Below, piece by piece: positions 5,592 through 6,198 of a stretch of DNA of 6,198 nucleotides. The stretch's first letter is position 1. Each line of letters opens with the position of its first letter. Where the stretch lies: the NCBI GenBank assembly GCA_943326825.2, contig CALPUT020000160.1, positions 1-6,198 on the forward strand, in the 5' to 3' direction. Under the pieces are notes generated by a model. It searched no databases, was not told the origin of the DNA, and saw only the letters and a program-made list of their open reading frames with translations. A program made the translations under genes and the position numbers. Source of the stretch: Chryseobacterium gleum (GTDB lineage: Bacteria > Bacteroidota > Bacteroidia > Flavobacteriales_D > Crocinitomicaceae).

Positions 5592-6164
5592 TTATTTCAA
5601 ATCTTCAATTAATTTTTCAACTTCAATACTTTTTAATAATTTCAAAATGTTTGGAAAGGCATCTTCATGGTAACCATAACCACCCAACTGAAATTCTTTG
5701 ATTGCTTCTTCTTTTGTCCAATTCATGAATGCCATTCTGTAGGCCGCAACAATGCATCCAGTTCTATCTGAACCATGTTTACAGTGAATTAATACTGGTT
5801 TTGGGGCTTTTTGAATCAATCTTAAGGCATCAATTATTTCGCTATACTTTATCGTCCAGGTATTGATTCGATTTTTATATAATTCCAATTTAGTTGATTT
5901 ACCTTCTCTCTTATCGTTTAAAATATTTCGAACATTAACAATCGATTTTATTCCCATCGACTCTAACATCTCCATTCCTTCTTTGGTTGGTTGCTCTGAA
6001 CGATATAAATTTTCATCAACTTTATACAAATTATACATTGGATTTAACTCCACTTTTTCAGCCCAATCGAGCGGTCTATTTGCTAGTTCAATTGGCTGAC
6101 TTGTTCCACAACCAAAGATAAACAGTACTGAAAAAGTATAAATTGTTATTAATCTAAATCTCAT
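5592..6164 (-). CDS. dual-specificity / tyrosine phosphatase-like lipoprotein
   Basis: The protein carries a cysteine-based phosphatase domain behind a lipoprotein signal. Starting at the ATG at 6164 (MRFRLITIYTF), the signal peptide is 18 residues and ends in IFGC, an acceptable lipobox with an unusual F at -2; the lipidated cysteine is residue 19 of the 190. An ATG seven codons upstream (6185) is also possible and gives 197 residues with a longer charged N-region. Counting from 6164, the domain shows NLYRSEQPTKEGM at about 52-64, IKSIVNVR at about 72-79, PVLIHCKHGSDRTG at 123-136 with nucleophile C128 and phosphate-binding R134, and the C-terminal NWTKEEAIKEF...GGYGYHE section at about 148-167 seen in bacterial relatives. 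I could not place the general-acid aspartate with certainty. By its signal it should face the periplasm or sit in the outer membrane. The substrate is unknown, and phosphotyrosine, phosphoinositide-like or other phosphoesters are all possible. Its promoter is outside the window. Confidence 0.88.
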   Translation of the reverse strand: MRFRLITIYTFSVLFIFGCGTSQPIELANRPLDWAEKVELNPMYNLYKVDENLYRSEQPTKEGMEMLESMGIKSIVNVRNILNDKREGKSTKLELYKNRINTWTIKYSEIIDALRLIQKAPKPVLIHCKHGSDRTGCIVAAYRMAFMNWTKEEAIKEFQLGGYGYHEDAFPNILKLLKSIEVEKLIEDLK

Positions 6165-6198
6165 TTTTAATATTGTAAAATTCATTACTCTAATTCCC

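Noticed and set aside
5863..6099. Plus-strand open frame opposite the phosphatase lipoprotein
   Set aside because: Shadow of the conserved phosphatase domain on the other strand.

Overview
The window is AT-rich chromosomal DNA from a member of the Bacteroidota, most likely a flavobacterium-type organism. The evidence is a DUF4783 gene next to nadC, a 7TMR-DISM receptor fused to a SpoIIE-type phosphatase, a small membrane protein with a GldL-like K-I-x-H-W-P motif, and one exact match to the Bacteroidota -7 box TAnnTTTG. Ribosome binding sites of the Shine-Dalgarno type are largely absent, as expected for this phylum. The species cannot be named from this window.

Left part (1-2490). A DedA-family membrane protein gene runs off the left edge on the minus strand. 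Next comes a 237-base AT-rich gap, then rlmH (23S rRNA methyltransferase, minus). A 98-base divergent promoter region separates rlmH from a plus-strand pair, a DUF4783 protein and nadC (NAD biosynthesis), spaced by 6 bases and probably co-transcribed. These are housekeeping genes.

Middle part (2485-5005). A degenerate 7-base tandem repeat fills the gap between nadC and a convergent minus-strand gene for a 692-residue sensor phosphatase (periplasmic DISMED2 domain, seven membrane helices, coiled coil, SpoIIE/PP2C domain). The gene just upstream is the most unusual item in the window. It is a small four-helix membrane protein whose reading frame is split at a run of nine T. The split sits on a heptamer T TTT TTA, read in the correct frame for -1 slippage and followed after 5 bases by a 9-bp hairpin. 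The shifted frame ends in an ATGA overlap with the phosphatase start. Only ribosomes (or transcripts) that change frame would reach the phosphatase by coupling. This could be a regulatory frameshift, a phase-variable tract, a mutation or a sequencing error; the sequence alone cannot decide.

Right part (5090-6198). A perfect 18-bp hairpin with A/T flanks closes a minus-strand gene for a secreted, very lysine-rich helical protein. Further right is a minus-strand lipoprotein with a cysteine-based (HCx5R) phosphatase domain. No mobile element, CRISPR array, tRNA or rRNA was seen.
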